This document shows, piece by piece, positions 1 through 7,058 of a DNA stretch of 64,000 bases. The DNA is taken from NCBI GenBank assembly GCA_016765535.1, contig JAESPQ010000022.1:63707-127706 (forward strand). The letters are read 5' to 3'. The notes under the pieces were generated by a model. It was given only the letters and a program-made list of their open reading frames with translations. It did no database searches and was not told where the DNA came from. How positions within the stretch are numbered: position 1 is the stretch's first letter; each line of letters starts with the position of its first letter. Source of the stretch: Alteromonadaceae bacterium (lineage in GTDB: Bacteria > Pseudomonadota > Gammaproteobacteria > Enterobacterales > Alteromonadaceae). The translations under genes were made by a program, and so were the position numbers.

Positions 1-255
1 CTAGATGCACAAGAACCCGTGACAGAAGAAAAGCTATTAGCAATGGAACCCGAAGTTAAACCAGTAGTAAAAGAAGTAGTTAAACCTGTAGTAAAAGAAG
101 TTGTGAAAGAAGTCGTGAAAGAAGTCGTGAAAGAAGTTGTGGACACGTCCGAAGAAGACAAAAAACCCGAGCTTTCTGACGAAGAAAAGAAAGCAAAGAA
201 AGCGGCTCGACGTAAAGCAGCACGTAAAGCAGCCAAACTAGCCAAAGGGGAGTAA
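1..255 (+). CDS. C-terminal part of a Lys/Glu/Val-repeat virion-region protein (5' end outside window)
   Basis: The reading frame is open to the left edge, and the GTG at position 19 has no visible ribosome-binding site, so this is probably the end of a longer gene. The visible 84 residues hold a repeat of KEVV/KPVV units (about six) followed by an acidic stretch and a strongly basic Lys/Arg/Ala tail. The DNA repeats as well (gtgaaagaagt units). It ends 7 bases before the next virion gene. If the genome is circular this gene lies downstream of the major capsid gene that starts at 63839. No family recognised; an extended, flexible tail of a virion-associated protein is an inference. Confidence 0.6.
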   Translation, partial: LDAQEPVTEEKLLAMEPEVKPVVKEVVKPVVKEVVKEVVKEVVKEVVDTSEEDKKPELSDEEKKAKKAARRKAARKAAKLAKGE

Positions 256-262
256 CTGAACT

Positions 263-631
263 ATGAGTAAAGCATATACGCATTTATTGAAACATAGACT
301 ACGCACAGGGCAGGTAATCGCCCTCGCTGCGGGCGCAGCCACATTAACGCTGGACGTGGACCCCTCGTACCGTCATTCGTTCGCTGCGGTGGAATACTAT
401 AGCGATGCCTTGGGGGCCACTCAAGTCGTCCCCTCGGCAGGCACAGAGACTTTTACGCTCATATCGCCGTTACTCCCTACCGCGGAGCAGGTCTTTACAG
501 ATAACACGTCAAACTCTGCCGATGAACAAACGGTAAGTTGGGCATTTAATATCGTTACGGTCAAGGCTGTACTAGCCGGGGTCGTTGGTGCGACACATTG
601 CCGCATTAGATTCATTGGTAACATTAGCTAA
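263..631 (+). CDS. Small virion-region protein, beta-rich, unknown
   Basis: 122 residues with a GGGGAG ribosome-binding site about 10 bases upstream. The composition (Ala, Val, Thr, many short hydrophobic strands, few charges) fits a beta-sandwich structural protein. It sits between the left-edge repeat protein and a fibre-like protein, in the interval where siphoviruses keep head decoration or head-fibre genes. No motif recognised. The virion role is inferred from position only. Confidence 0.7.
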   Translation: MSKAYTHLLKHRLRTGQVIALAAGAATLTLDVDPSYRHSFAAVEYYSDALGATQVVPSAGTETFTLISPLLPTAEQVFTDNTSNSADEQTVSWAFNIVTVKAVLAGVVGATHCRIRFIGNIS

Positions 632-642
632 GGGGGTATTCT

Positions 643-1485
643 ATGGGTACACCAATTGACAAGGCGTTCGGGAAGGGCACGGGCGCTTCTTCTCCTACCA
701 CAACCAAGGGCGATATAATTGTCCGTGGCGCATCGGCGGACGAACGATTAGGGGTGGGGACCGATGGACAAGTCCCCGTCGCGGACGCCGCGAGCCCCAC
801 AGGTATTAAATGGGAAACTCCCGCCGCAGGGAGTTTAATCGCAGCTGACTTCAATAACCTACCAGCACCCGCGGGTTTCCACATGCTAGGTGATGTAGCT
901 TTGGGGGCTACTCATGCTGATAACGCGGTCGCTCCCGACCTTATCAAATTCGACTTCGTCTTCTTTGAAGCCACCACAACTACCATTAATAAAATATCGT
1001 GCGCGTCTGATACCGCCAGTAATGGTGGTTCAATGTTCGTAGCATTACACCCTATGACGGCTAAAGGGGTTATAGGCAACCAATCATTTGTAGCCACAAT
1101 CACGGTAGGCACCGCTATTGACACTGAGCATGAAGAAACGATAGGTACACCTTGGGTGGTGCCTAGAGGACATTATGCAATAGTCATAGGCAATAATACT
1201 GCCACCAACCTTACTAATATAATCTCTTCCATCTCAGGCAACAGTGCCTCGCATGTATTTGGTAAGCATGTTACAGCTAAAGTGATATTCAGGTCTGACT
1301 TGGAGAACGAGGCAGAAAGTAGAACCATGTTTATGTTCAAGGATGATTACATTGCATCCCCTGACCTATCAAGCTTTGACTTCAATGACGTGACTAACTA
1401 TGTAACGTCACCCTCCGTCAATGGTGATTTAGCACTAAGTACCCACGTCCCTATTGTTCTCTTCCGAGTGGACAGCACTACATAA
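643..1485 (+). CDS. Fibre-like virion protein with TTKGDI-type repeat motif
   Basis: 280 residues. Residues about 19-58 carry the motif TTKGDIIVRG ... VGTDGQVPVADAASPTG-IKW. This TTKGDL/VGTDGQVL pattern recurs in phage tail-fibre and head-fibre proteins, usually next to trimeric shafts. The remaining 220 residues are beta-rich with no motif I can name. It is tightly packed with the flanking genes and preceded by an AAGGGGG ribosome-binding site. Because the next genes are capsid-to-tail connectors, a head fibre or decoration is at least as likely as a tail fibre. Confidence 0.75.
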   Translation: MGTPIDKAFGKGTGASSPTTTKGDIIVRGASADERLGVGTDGQVPVADAASPTGIKWETPAAGSLIAADFNNLPAPAGFHMLGDVALGATHADNAVAPDLIKFDFVFFEATTTTINKISCASDTASNGGSMFVALHPMTAKGVIGNQSFVATITVGTAIDTEHEETIGTPWVVPRGHYAIVIGNNTATNLTNIISSISGNSASHVFGKHVTAKVIFRSDLENEAESRTMFMFKDDYIASPDLSSFDFNDVTNYVTSPSVNGDLALSTHVPIVLFRVDSTT

Positions 1486-1500
1486 CGAACAGGTGAACGT

Positions 1501-2523
1501 ATGACGATTTTTAGAATGAATGGCTTTGGCAACATAGCAAATGACAGCGGGGATTTACTAGCTACGGGTTGGGCCTTCGCTGGGGGCACTAGAGCCCTCG
1601 CCGGGGGCCGCTTCGGCGGTAACGGGTACAAACTTAACGGTGATTCTCAAGTCCTCGTTGAGGGCGCTATAGGGAGCATCCTCTCTAACCCGCGTTGGGG
1701 TAATACTTGGTGGGCTAATTGGGCGAACATCGGGGCGGATAGTAACATATGGATAATAGGGAACTTCACAGCGTCAGGTACTATGCCGAGTAGCACAACT
1801 GCGTCGGTAGTAGTTAGGCTCAAGTCCGATGGAGCGTTAGAGCTGTATACCACCGGGGTACTACGCCAAACAACTGCCACAGGGGTAATAACTACTGCCA
1901 CGGACCACCATATCGAAGTACGGGCTTTCGCAAGTGACGTAGGGACTGCGGACGTGTGGGTAGATGGTGTCTCTGTGTTGTCCTTCGCTGGGGATTGTCG
2001 CTTCGGTTCAGCTAGCCCGACGTCATTGTTCGTAGGTGGGGGCCTGTCCACGGATTGTGTGATAGATGACCTAGTTACTATCAAAGACGATGTCACCCAG
2101 TTAAACTCGCACCAGATACATGAGCTGTTACCAGACGGCGCAGGTGATAACACAGCATGGACAGGTACTTTTGCAGATGTAGATGACCCACTAGGCACCC
2201 CCGACGAGGACACAACCGTTATCACTTCCAAGACCCTAGGGGATAAGCAGGACCACAACTTCGGAGCACTCCCGGTAAGCCCGGTAATCACTACCATTCA
2301 CGCGGTCGAGTTAAATGCCCGTGTTCGTGTAACGCAAGACATCCCCCGTGATATAGTGCAATATACTATCTCGGGTGCAACAGAAACCGACGAGGCTACA
2401 AAGGCCGTAACGGACAGTTATGTAACCCAAGGGGACATACTTGCCCTAGACCCTAACACCGCCGCAGCATGGACAGTAGCAGCAGTAGACGCACTTAAGG
2501 TCGGCGTCAAAGTAACAACTTAA
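1501..2523 (+). CDS. Virion protein with LamG-like jelly-roll domain
   Basis: 340 residues. Residues about 20-215 look like a concanavalin/LamG-type fold: a long beta-rich stretch with VRLKSDGALELY, then HHIEVRAFA ... ADVWVDGVSVLSF, then a short stretch ending in IDDLVTI. The last about 100 residues (HAVELNARVRVTQD ... VTDSYVTQGDILALDPNTAAAWT) match a C-terminal module I associate with phage structural proteins that carry such domains. Such proteins often bind carbohydrate or decorate the virion. It belongs to the same rightward run as its neighbours. The host ligand cannot be inferred. Confidence 0.75.
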   Translation: MTIFRMNGFGNIANDSGDLLATGWAFAGGTRALAGGRFGGNGYKLNGDSQVLVEGAIGSILSNPRWGNTWWANWANIGADSNIWIIGNFTASGTMPSSTTASVVVRLKSDGALELYTTGVLRQTTATGVITTATDHHIEVRAFASDVGTADVWVDGVSVLSFAGDCRFGSASPTSLFVGGGLSTDCVIDDLVTIKDDVTQLNSHQIHELLPDGAGDNTAWTGTFADVDDPLGTPDEDTTVITSKTLGDKQDHNFGALPVSPVITTIHAVELNARVRVTQDIPRDIVQYTISGATETDEATKAVTDSYVTQGDILALDPNTAAAWTVAAVDALKVGVKVTT

Positions 2524-2539
2524 CTAAGAGGTACAAATC

Positions 2540-3775
2540 ATGGGCTCATTAATCACGCAAGCTTACCCAAGCGCGAGGCTCTTAGCGTCTCTCGTACCAG
2601 TAACCAAAGCGTCAGATTTAGCCGGAATACTGGATAGCACTAAATTTTATTTCATAGATGGTGCGGTAGATATGGGAACTCAATCAATTGAGATACCTGC
2701 CGGGGGCCTCTTTCTCGGGGGCCTCAATGTCGAAGTCTCTAGGCTTTTTAGCACAGAGGATAACCACACGATGTTTACATCCCCCGTGGGCGGTAGCGGT
2801 AGTTTCTTGTCAACCTTTGTCACATTCACCGAGTCCGGGGCTACCTCGCAGCTATTCAACATAGTGGGAAAAACCGGAAACGAAGCGATAGAATTTCAAA
2901 ATACAATTTTCCGTGATTGCGATTCTTTGGGGACAGTAGATAACTACCGACAAGGTTTGGAAACGATAACCAGCCGCTTTGGTCGGACGCCTACATTAAC
3001 CCTTAAAGGCGCTTGGGCCGGAGGGTACAGGGCAACTACCACTCTTGTTCGTTCCCTTGCCGCGGGAATGACAGACCCGATATTTAAAGCAGGCGCAGGC
3101 TTCATAATGCAGAGTCGATTCTTAACAGATGTGAATGTAGACTTACCTGCGTTAGCCCCGCTCTTTGACTTTGCCCCAGCGAATTTCCCCAACGTAGGTA
3201 CAGTGTTATTGGATAGGTGCGTGATAACTCGGGACGGCGCAGTAGACGCTAATGACCCTAACATAACGCCTAATCTCGCTGCTGGGGACTTAGCTAGCTT
3301 TTGGACAGGTAACAACGGCATAGCTAACACCCTTGTCGGTGGTGCCAGCGTTATTACCGTCGAAGCGGTAACGACCATTACTGCACAAGACGCTTTTGTA
3401 GCACTAGCGGGTACTTGGACGCCCTCGGCACTCCAACATTTTGACGCACCCGCTAATGGTCAGTTACGACACAAGGGTAATGTCCCCCGGGAGTATGTGG
3501 CTATCATAGATTTAGTAATCGCTGGGACACAGAACACAGAAATTACCGTCAGGTTAAAGATGTGGGACGATTCCACATCTTCCTTTGTAACAGTTCATGA
3601 CCAAACAAGGCCCGTCCTTAACCAACCCGGGGGCACGAATGTAGCGTTTTTCGGCTTGTCTCATGACATAACATTAGATATTAACGACTTCGCCTTTTTC
3701 GAAGTAGCTAACCGCTCGGGAACACAAAACGTAACGGCACAGTTAGAAGGGGCCCTCATTTTAAACGGCAGGTAA
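2540..3775 (+). CDS. Beta-helix/spike-like virion protein
   Basis: 411 residues. Residues about 30-240 have the spacing of a right-handed beta-helix: repeating short strands (GGLFLGGLNVEVSRL, TFTESGATSQLFNI, NTIFRDCDSLG). The C-terminal about 110 residues (YVAIIDLVIAGTQNTEITVRLK ... ISHDI-like strands ... EGALILNGR) look like a compact jelly-roll cap. This architecture is common in phage spikes and head fibres. It is the last fibre-like gene before the neck genes and starts 17 bases after the previous stop. An enzymatic function is not evident. Confidence 0.7.
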   Translation: MGSLITQAYPSARLLASLVPVTKASDLAGILDSTKFYFIDGAVDMGTQSIEIPAGGLFLGGLNVEVSRLFSTEDNHTMFTSPVGGSGSFLSTFVTFTESGATSQLFNIVGKTGNEAIEFQNTIFRDCDSLGTVDNYRQGLETITSRFGRTPTLTLKGAWAGGYRATTTLVRSLAAGMTDPIFKAGAGFIMQSRFLTDVNVDLPALAPLFDFAPANFPNVGTVLLDRCVITRDGAVDANDPNITPNLAAGDLASFWTGNNGIANTLVGGASVITVEAVTTITAQDAFVALAGTWTPSALQHFDAPANGQLRHKGNVPREYVAIIDLVIAGTQNTEITVRLKMWDDSTSSFVTVHDQTRPVLNQPGGTNVAFFGLSHDITLDINDFAFFEVANRSGTQNVTAQLEGALILNGR

Positions 3776-3778
3776 TAT

Positions 3779-4165
3779 ATGGCTAAACATGAATCCGCGG
3801 CAAGCGTCGCGCTACAGCTAAAGAACTTTACAGAGGACATCATCCAGCAAGTGACATTGGAAGTGACCGCGGTACTTGGAGAAGATACCCCGGTCGATAC
3901 TGGGTGGGCTCAAGCGAACTGGGTCCCTAATATTGGGGCTTCCCACACGGGGACAGTAGGGACAAAAGAGAGCGTAACCGCCACGGCGAAAGAAGAGGGA
4001 ATCGCTAAGGTGTTGGCACTTTACAAATTACCCGCTATAGTTTTTGTAACGAACAATGTCCCGTATATCGAGAGGCTAAACTCGGGTCACTCAGACAAAG
4101 CACCGTCGGGCTATGTACAGCTCGCGATATTAAAGGGGATACAAGCAGTAGAAAACAGGGTATGA
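3779..4165 (+). CDS. Neck / tail-completion protein, HK97 gp10-like
   Basis: 128 residues. Residues about 35-55 read TPVDTGWAQANWVPNIG and residues about 85-110 contain VTNNVPYIERLNSGHSDKAPSG-Y. Both are hallmarks of the HK97 gp10 family, which joins the completed head to the tail. It lies directly upstream of the tail terminator, the usual order. The assignment is from family knowledge and order. Confidence 0.85.
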   Translation: MAKHESAASVALQLKNFTEDIIQQVTLEVTAVLGEDTPVDTGWAQANWVPNIGASHTGTVGTKESVTATAKEEGIAKVLALYKLPAIVFVTNNVPYIERLNSGHSDKAPSGYVQLAILKGIQAVENRV

Positions 4166-4186
4166 TAACCGAAAGGCAGGTATATT

Positions 4187-4594
4187 ATGGCAACAATTAA
4201 CGAAGCCCGGAAGCTGATTTATGATAAGTTTATCAGTGAATGGGGTGCTACGACATTGATTGACACCGATAACGGCGATTTTACAGAGCCCGAGTCGGAC
4301 CCTTGGGTTCGTGTAGTATCCCGGGGGCAAGAAGGCGGACAGTCTTCAATAGGCAAGAAAGGTAACAGACGATATGAACGAAAGGGCATATTTTTTGTGC
4401 AAGTGTTCACCCCCGTATTAACGGGTACATCGCAGTCAGATATATTAGCGCAATTGGCTATGGATATTCTAGAAGGCGAGAGGTTGTCAGGTCAAGTATG
4501 GACTGGTAACTCAGTTAACCGCGAAGTCGGGGCGCAAGGTAAGTGGTACGCCACAAACGTTGAAACCGAATTCACTTATGAAGAAATTAAATAG
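4187..4594 (+). CDS. Tail terminator protein (DUF4128 / gpU-like)
   Basis: 135 residues: INEARKLIYDKFISEW at the N-terminus, WVRVVSRGQEGGQSSIGKKGNRRYERKGIFFVQVF in the middle and VNREVGAQGKWYATNVETEFTYEEIK at the end. This is the pattern of DUF4128 tail-terminator proteins. Such proteins cap the growing tail tube and set its final length together with the tape measure. It lies between the gp10-like neck protein and the tail tube gene, as expected. Confidence 0.85.
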   Translation: MATINEARKLIYDKFISEWGATTLIDTDNGDFTEPESDPWVRVVSRGQEGGQSSIGKKGNRRYERKGIFFVQVFTPVLTGTSQSDILAQLAMDILEGERLSGQVWTGNSVNREVGAQGKWYATNVETEFTYEEIK

Positions 4595-4605
4595 GAGCCC
4601 GACAC

Positions 4606-6093
4606 ATGGGTAGAGTATTAACGAACAACACGTCACTAGCAGTGGCGATTGAAGCCTCTTTAGGTGTCCTTCCGGGTACGCCAGAATGGGACCTCTTAGA
4701 ACCTAACTCGATTGGTGCCTTTGGTGCGACTATTACAACGGTGGCCCGTAGCCCTATTTCACGTAACCGACAGCGCCGTAAAGGCACGATTACCGATTTA
4801 GATAGTGTGGTAGATTTTGACGCAGATTTAATCGTGTCTCACTTCGACGTTTTCGCAGAAGGCTTCGTCTTCGCGAACTTCTTGGGTGAAGTAGACCGTG
4901 CGCCGTCAGCAGTAACCGCGACGCAATACACAGTAGACTCGGGAACGACTCTGCCTGTGGGCTCATTGGTCCGCGGCGTAAACTTCGGTGTACCGGGTAA
5001 CAATGGCCTGCATCTAGTTAATGGCGTACCAACACCGACAGCGATTACCGCAGCAGGTCTAGCGACCGAAGCGACACCACCTACAAACGCCCGCGTTGAA
5101 GTGGTAGGCGTTGAAGGCACGACAGGTGATATTACTATCACTAACTCAGGCGGCGTAATCACTCTAGGCAGTACTGCGCTAGACTTTACAACGTTACCTA
5201 TGCAAGTGGGTGAGTTTATCTTTCTTGGCGGCACAGCGTTGGCTAATCGCTTCTTTGCGTCACCAAGTCTGGATAACTCGGGTTATGCTCGTATTGTCTC
5301 TATCGCGGCTAGCGCAGTTGTCCTCGACAAGGTGACAGAAACCTTCGTTACTGATTCGGGTACAGGTAAACTAATTCAAATCTTCTTTGGACGCTTCCTT
5401 AAGAACGTGCCAACAGATGACGCGAACTTCTTAGAGCGTTCGTACCAGTTTGAATTAGAATACCCGGGTCTAGCGACTAATGGCGTTGATTCGAAATTCT
5501 CTTACGCAGCGGGTAACTTCGCTAACACTATGGCTATCTCAATGCCATTAGCGGATAAAGCGGGCGTGTCCTTTGCCTTCATTGGTACAGACACACTACC
5601 ACCAACAGAAACGCGTAAAGCCGAAGCAGAAAACGCAGTCGAGCCGCCACGTACGGCCGCGTATAACACTACCACCGATTGTGCGCGTTTGCGTATCACT
5701 AAGGTAGACGAAACGGGTCTAACGACGGACTTTAAATCGTTAACGGTTACGCTGAATAATAACGTGTCACCAGAAAAAGTACTTTGTAACCTTGGTGCGA
5801 AGTTCATGAACTTTGGTAACTTCGAAGTTAATATCGAAGCGCAACTAGTGTTTACTGATAGTGCGGTTATTGACGCGGTCCGTAATAACGAAACGGTAGC
5901 AATGGACTTCGCTGTTAAGAACGATGATGGTGCTATCATGTTCGACATCCCTGCAATGACGCTAGGCGGTGGCGACACAGAGTTCCCGGTCAATGAGTCA
6001 GTGCTGATTAATATCACGTCTGAGGCGTTCCAAGACCCAACGACGGGCAACTCGATTGGTATCTCAGTGTTCCCATTTGTACCGACGCTCTAA
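4606..6093 (+). CDS. Major tail tube protein
   Basis: 495 residues, starting GRVLTNNTSLAVAIEASLGVLPG, a typical tail-tube N-terminus, followed by SRNRQRRKGTITDLDSVVDFDADL. Tube proteins of this group are long because they carry extra surface domains. The C-terminal part (VLINITSEAFQDPTTGNSIGISVFPFVP) fits the tube family. It is followed at once by a strong intrinsic terminator at 6141-6163, suited to a highly expressed structural gene. Codon usage is even and lacks the fast C-rich codons seen in the fibre genes. Confidence 0.85.
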   Translation: MGRVLTNNTSLAVAIEASLGVLPGTPEWDLLEPNSIGAFGATITTVARSPISRNRQRRKGTITDLDSVVDFDADLIVSHFDVFAEGFVFANFLGEVDRAPSAVTATQYTVDSGTTLPVGSLVRGVNFGVPGNNGLHLVNGVPTPTAITAAGLATEATPPTNARVEVVGVEGTTGDITITNSGGVITLGSTALDFTTLPMQVGEFIFLGGTALANRFFASPSLDNSGYARIVSIAASAVVLDKVTETFVTDSGTGKLIQIFFGRFLKNVPTDDANFLERSYQFELEYPGLATNGVDSKFSYAAGNFANTMAISMPLADKAGVSFAFIGTDTLPPTETRKAEAENAVEPPRTAAYNTTTDCARLRITKVDETGLTTDFKSLTVTLNNNVSPEKVLCNLGAKFMNFGNFEVNIEAQLVFTDSAVIDAVRNNETVAMDFAVKNDDGAIMFDIPAMTLGGGDTEFPVNESVLINITSEAFQDPTTGNSIGISVFPFVPTL

Positions 6094-6140
6094 TATGGAT
6101 ATTGAACTTTGGCCCGGTGCCTAACATAACCCCTACGACT

Positions 6141-6163
6141 CGGCCGCTTCTTGCGGTCGTTTT
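6141..6163 (+). terminator. Intrinsic terminator after the tail tube gene
   Basis: A 7-bp stem (CGGCCGC / GCGGTCG with one G-U pair), a 5-base loop TTCTT, then TTTT. It lies about 48 bases after the tail tube stop codon. Confidence 0.8.
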
Positions 6164-6184
6164 GTATCTGCATTAAAATAATAT

Positions 6185-6212
6185 TTGCATTAATTCAGAA
6201 CTAGACTATCCT
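6185..6212 (+). promoter_or_regulatory. Rightward promoter for tail chaperone to hub genes
   Basis: -35 TTGCAT (6185-6190), 16-bp spacer, -10 TATCCT (6207-6212), preceded by AT-rich AAATAATA. It has the same design as the leftward promoters (AT box, TTGCA, 16-bp spacer), here facing right, straight after a terminator. It should restart transcription of the tail genes. Confidence 0.65.
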
Positions 6213-6265
6213 TAATTTAAGTCAAGAAGACTTACCCCCCCTCATAATTATTGGAGCACTAAACA

Positions 6266-6688
6266 ATGGCTAGCTTTTCCCATTTAGCAAAATTAGAAGT
6301 ATCAGGCAACAAGACAGTAGACTTCGCAATCTTTCAGATTGAAGGTGCGCCCGTTCTACATGTTGTAGCCGCGTCGGAAAGTAACCGCGCATATTTCAAT
6401 GAGCTTTTACGCAAAGGCGGTAAACGTCAGGCGAAGAAGAAGGTCGATGCGGAAACTGTTAAGAGCAACCGTGAAGAAGACCGCGTATTGTACGCACGTC
6501 ATATCGTTAAAGGTTGGTCAGGCATCAAAGACGATAAAGGCAAAGTAGTTGAGTACACCGAAGGCGAATGTCTTGGTTTCTTATCGAGTCTACCCGATTG
6601 GATATTCGACGAACTCCGCACATTTGCGTCGGACCTACAGAACTTTATTGAAGCACCTATCGACGTAGAGGACAAAGCAAAAAACTAA
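6266..6688 (+). CDS. Tail assembly chaperone, short form (gpG-like)
   Basis: 140 residues, acidic/basic and helical at the end, placed between the tail tube and tape measure genes, the invariant site of tail assembly chaperones. The last codons are GCA AAA AAC TAA, so the gene ends on a perfect A AAA AAC slippery heptamer at 6679-6685. A -1 slip there continues into the downstream frame. Its role is to coat the tape measure and recruit tube subunits during assembly; it is normally absent from the mature virion. The ribosome-binding site is TTGGAG about 11 bases upstream. Confidence 0.85.
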   Translation: MASFSHLAKLEVSGNKTVDFAIFQIEGAPVLHVVAASESNRAYFNELLRKGGKRQAKKKVDAETVKSNREEDRVLYARHIVKGWSGIKDDKGKVVEYTEGECLGFLSSLPDWIFDELRTFASDLQNFIEAPIDVEDKAKN

Positions 6689-7044
6689 GTGAGCGTCTAG
6701 TTTGGGACTTACGTTACGCACGGGACGGCTTCTCTATCGAGGCGTCCAAACGTAAGAATAGACAGCTCCCCGAGTGGTACTTGGATGAACCGGAAATAGA
6801 ATCACAGGATATATTCTACCTAAAAGCCTTTTACGATTTAAACACATGCCGAGCGGGTGGTATGGGACTCTGTCCTATCCCTTGGCGTGACATTGTCCAC
6901 TATGCAGAGTTTTATCAACTAGATTGTGATATAGTGGAGGCGTTTATAGACATTATCCGGGAAATGGACGGGGCATATATGGAATGGCAGAACGATGAAG
7001 CCGAACGTAAAAAGCCTAAACCCAAGCCACCACCACCAAGATAG
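6685..7044 (+). CDS. Tail assembly chaperone, frameshift extension (gpGT-like T domain)
   Basis: This frame stays open from the slippery site (CTA at 6685) to the TAG at 7042-7044, giving 119 residues fused by -1 frameshift to the 140-residue short form (259 residues in all). An independent start (TTG at 6781) has no good ribosome-binding site, which supports the frameshift reading. Motifs: WDLRYARDGFSIEASKRKNR, then CPIPWRDIVHYAEFYQLD, then a basic/proline tail. In lambda the T domain binds the tape measure; this is assumed here by analogy. It ends 14 bases before the tape measure start. Confidence 0.85.
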   Translation, partial: LSERLVWDLRYARDGFSIEASKRKNRQLPEWYLDEPEIESQDIFYLKAFYDLNTCRAGGMGLCPIPWRDIVHYAEFYQLDCDIVEAFIDIIREMDGAYMEWQNDEAERKKPKPKPPPPR

Positions 7045-7058
7045 AGGGCAAGTACATT

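Noticed and set aside
1647..2297. 216-residue - strand frame
   Set aside because: Shadow of the LamG-like gene; no ribosome-binding site; opposite to the direction of the operon.
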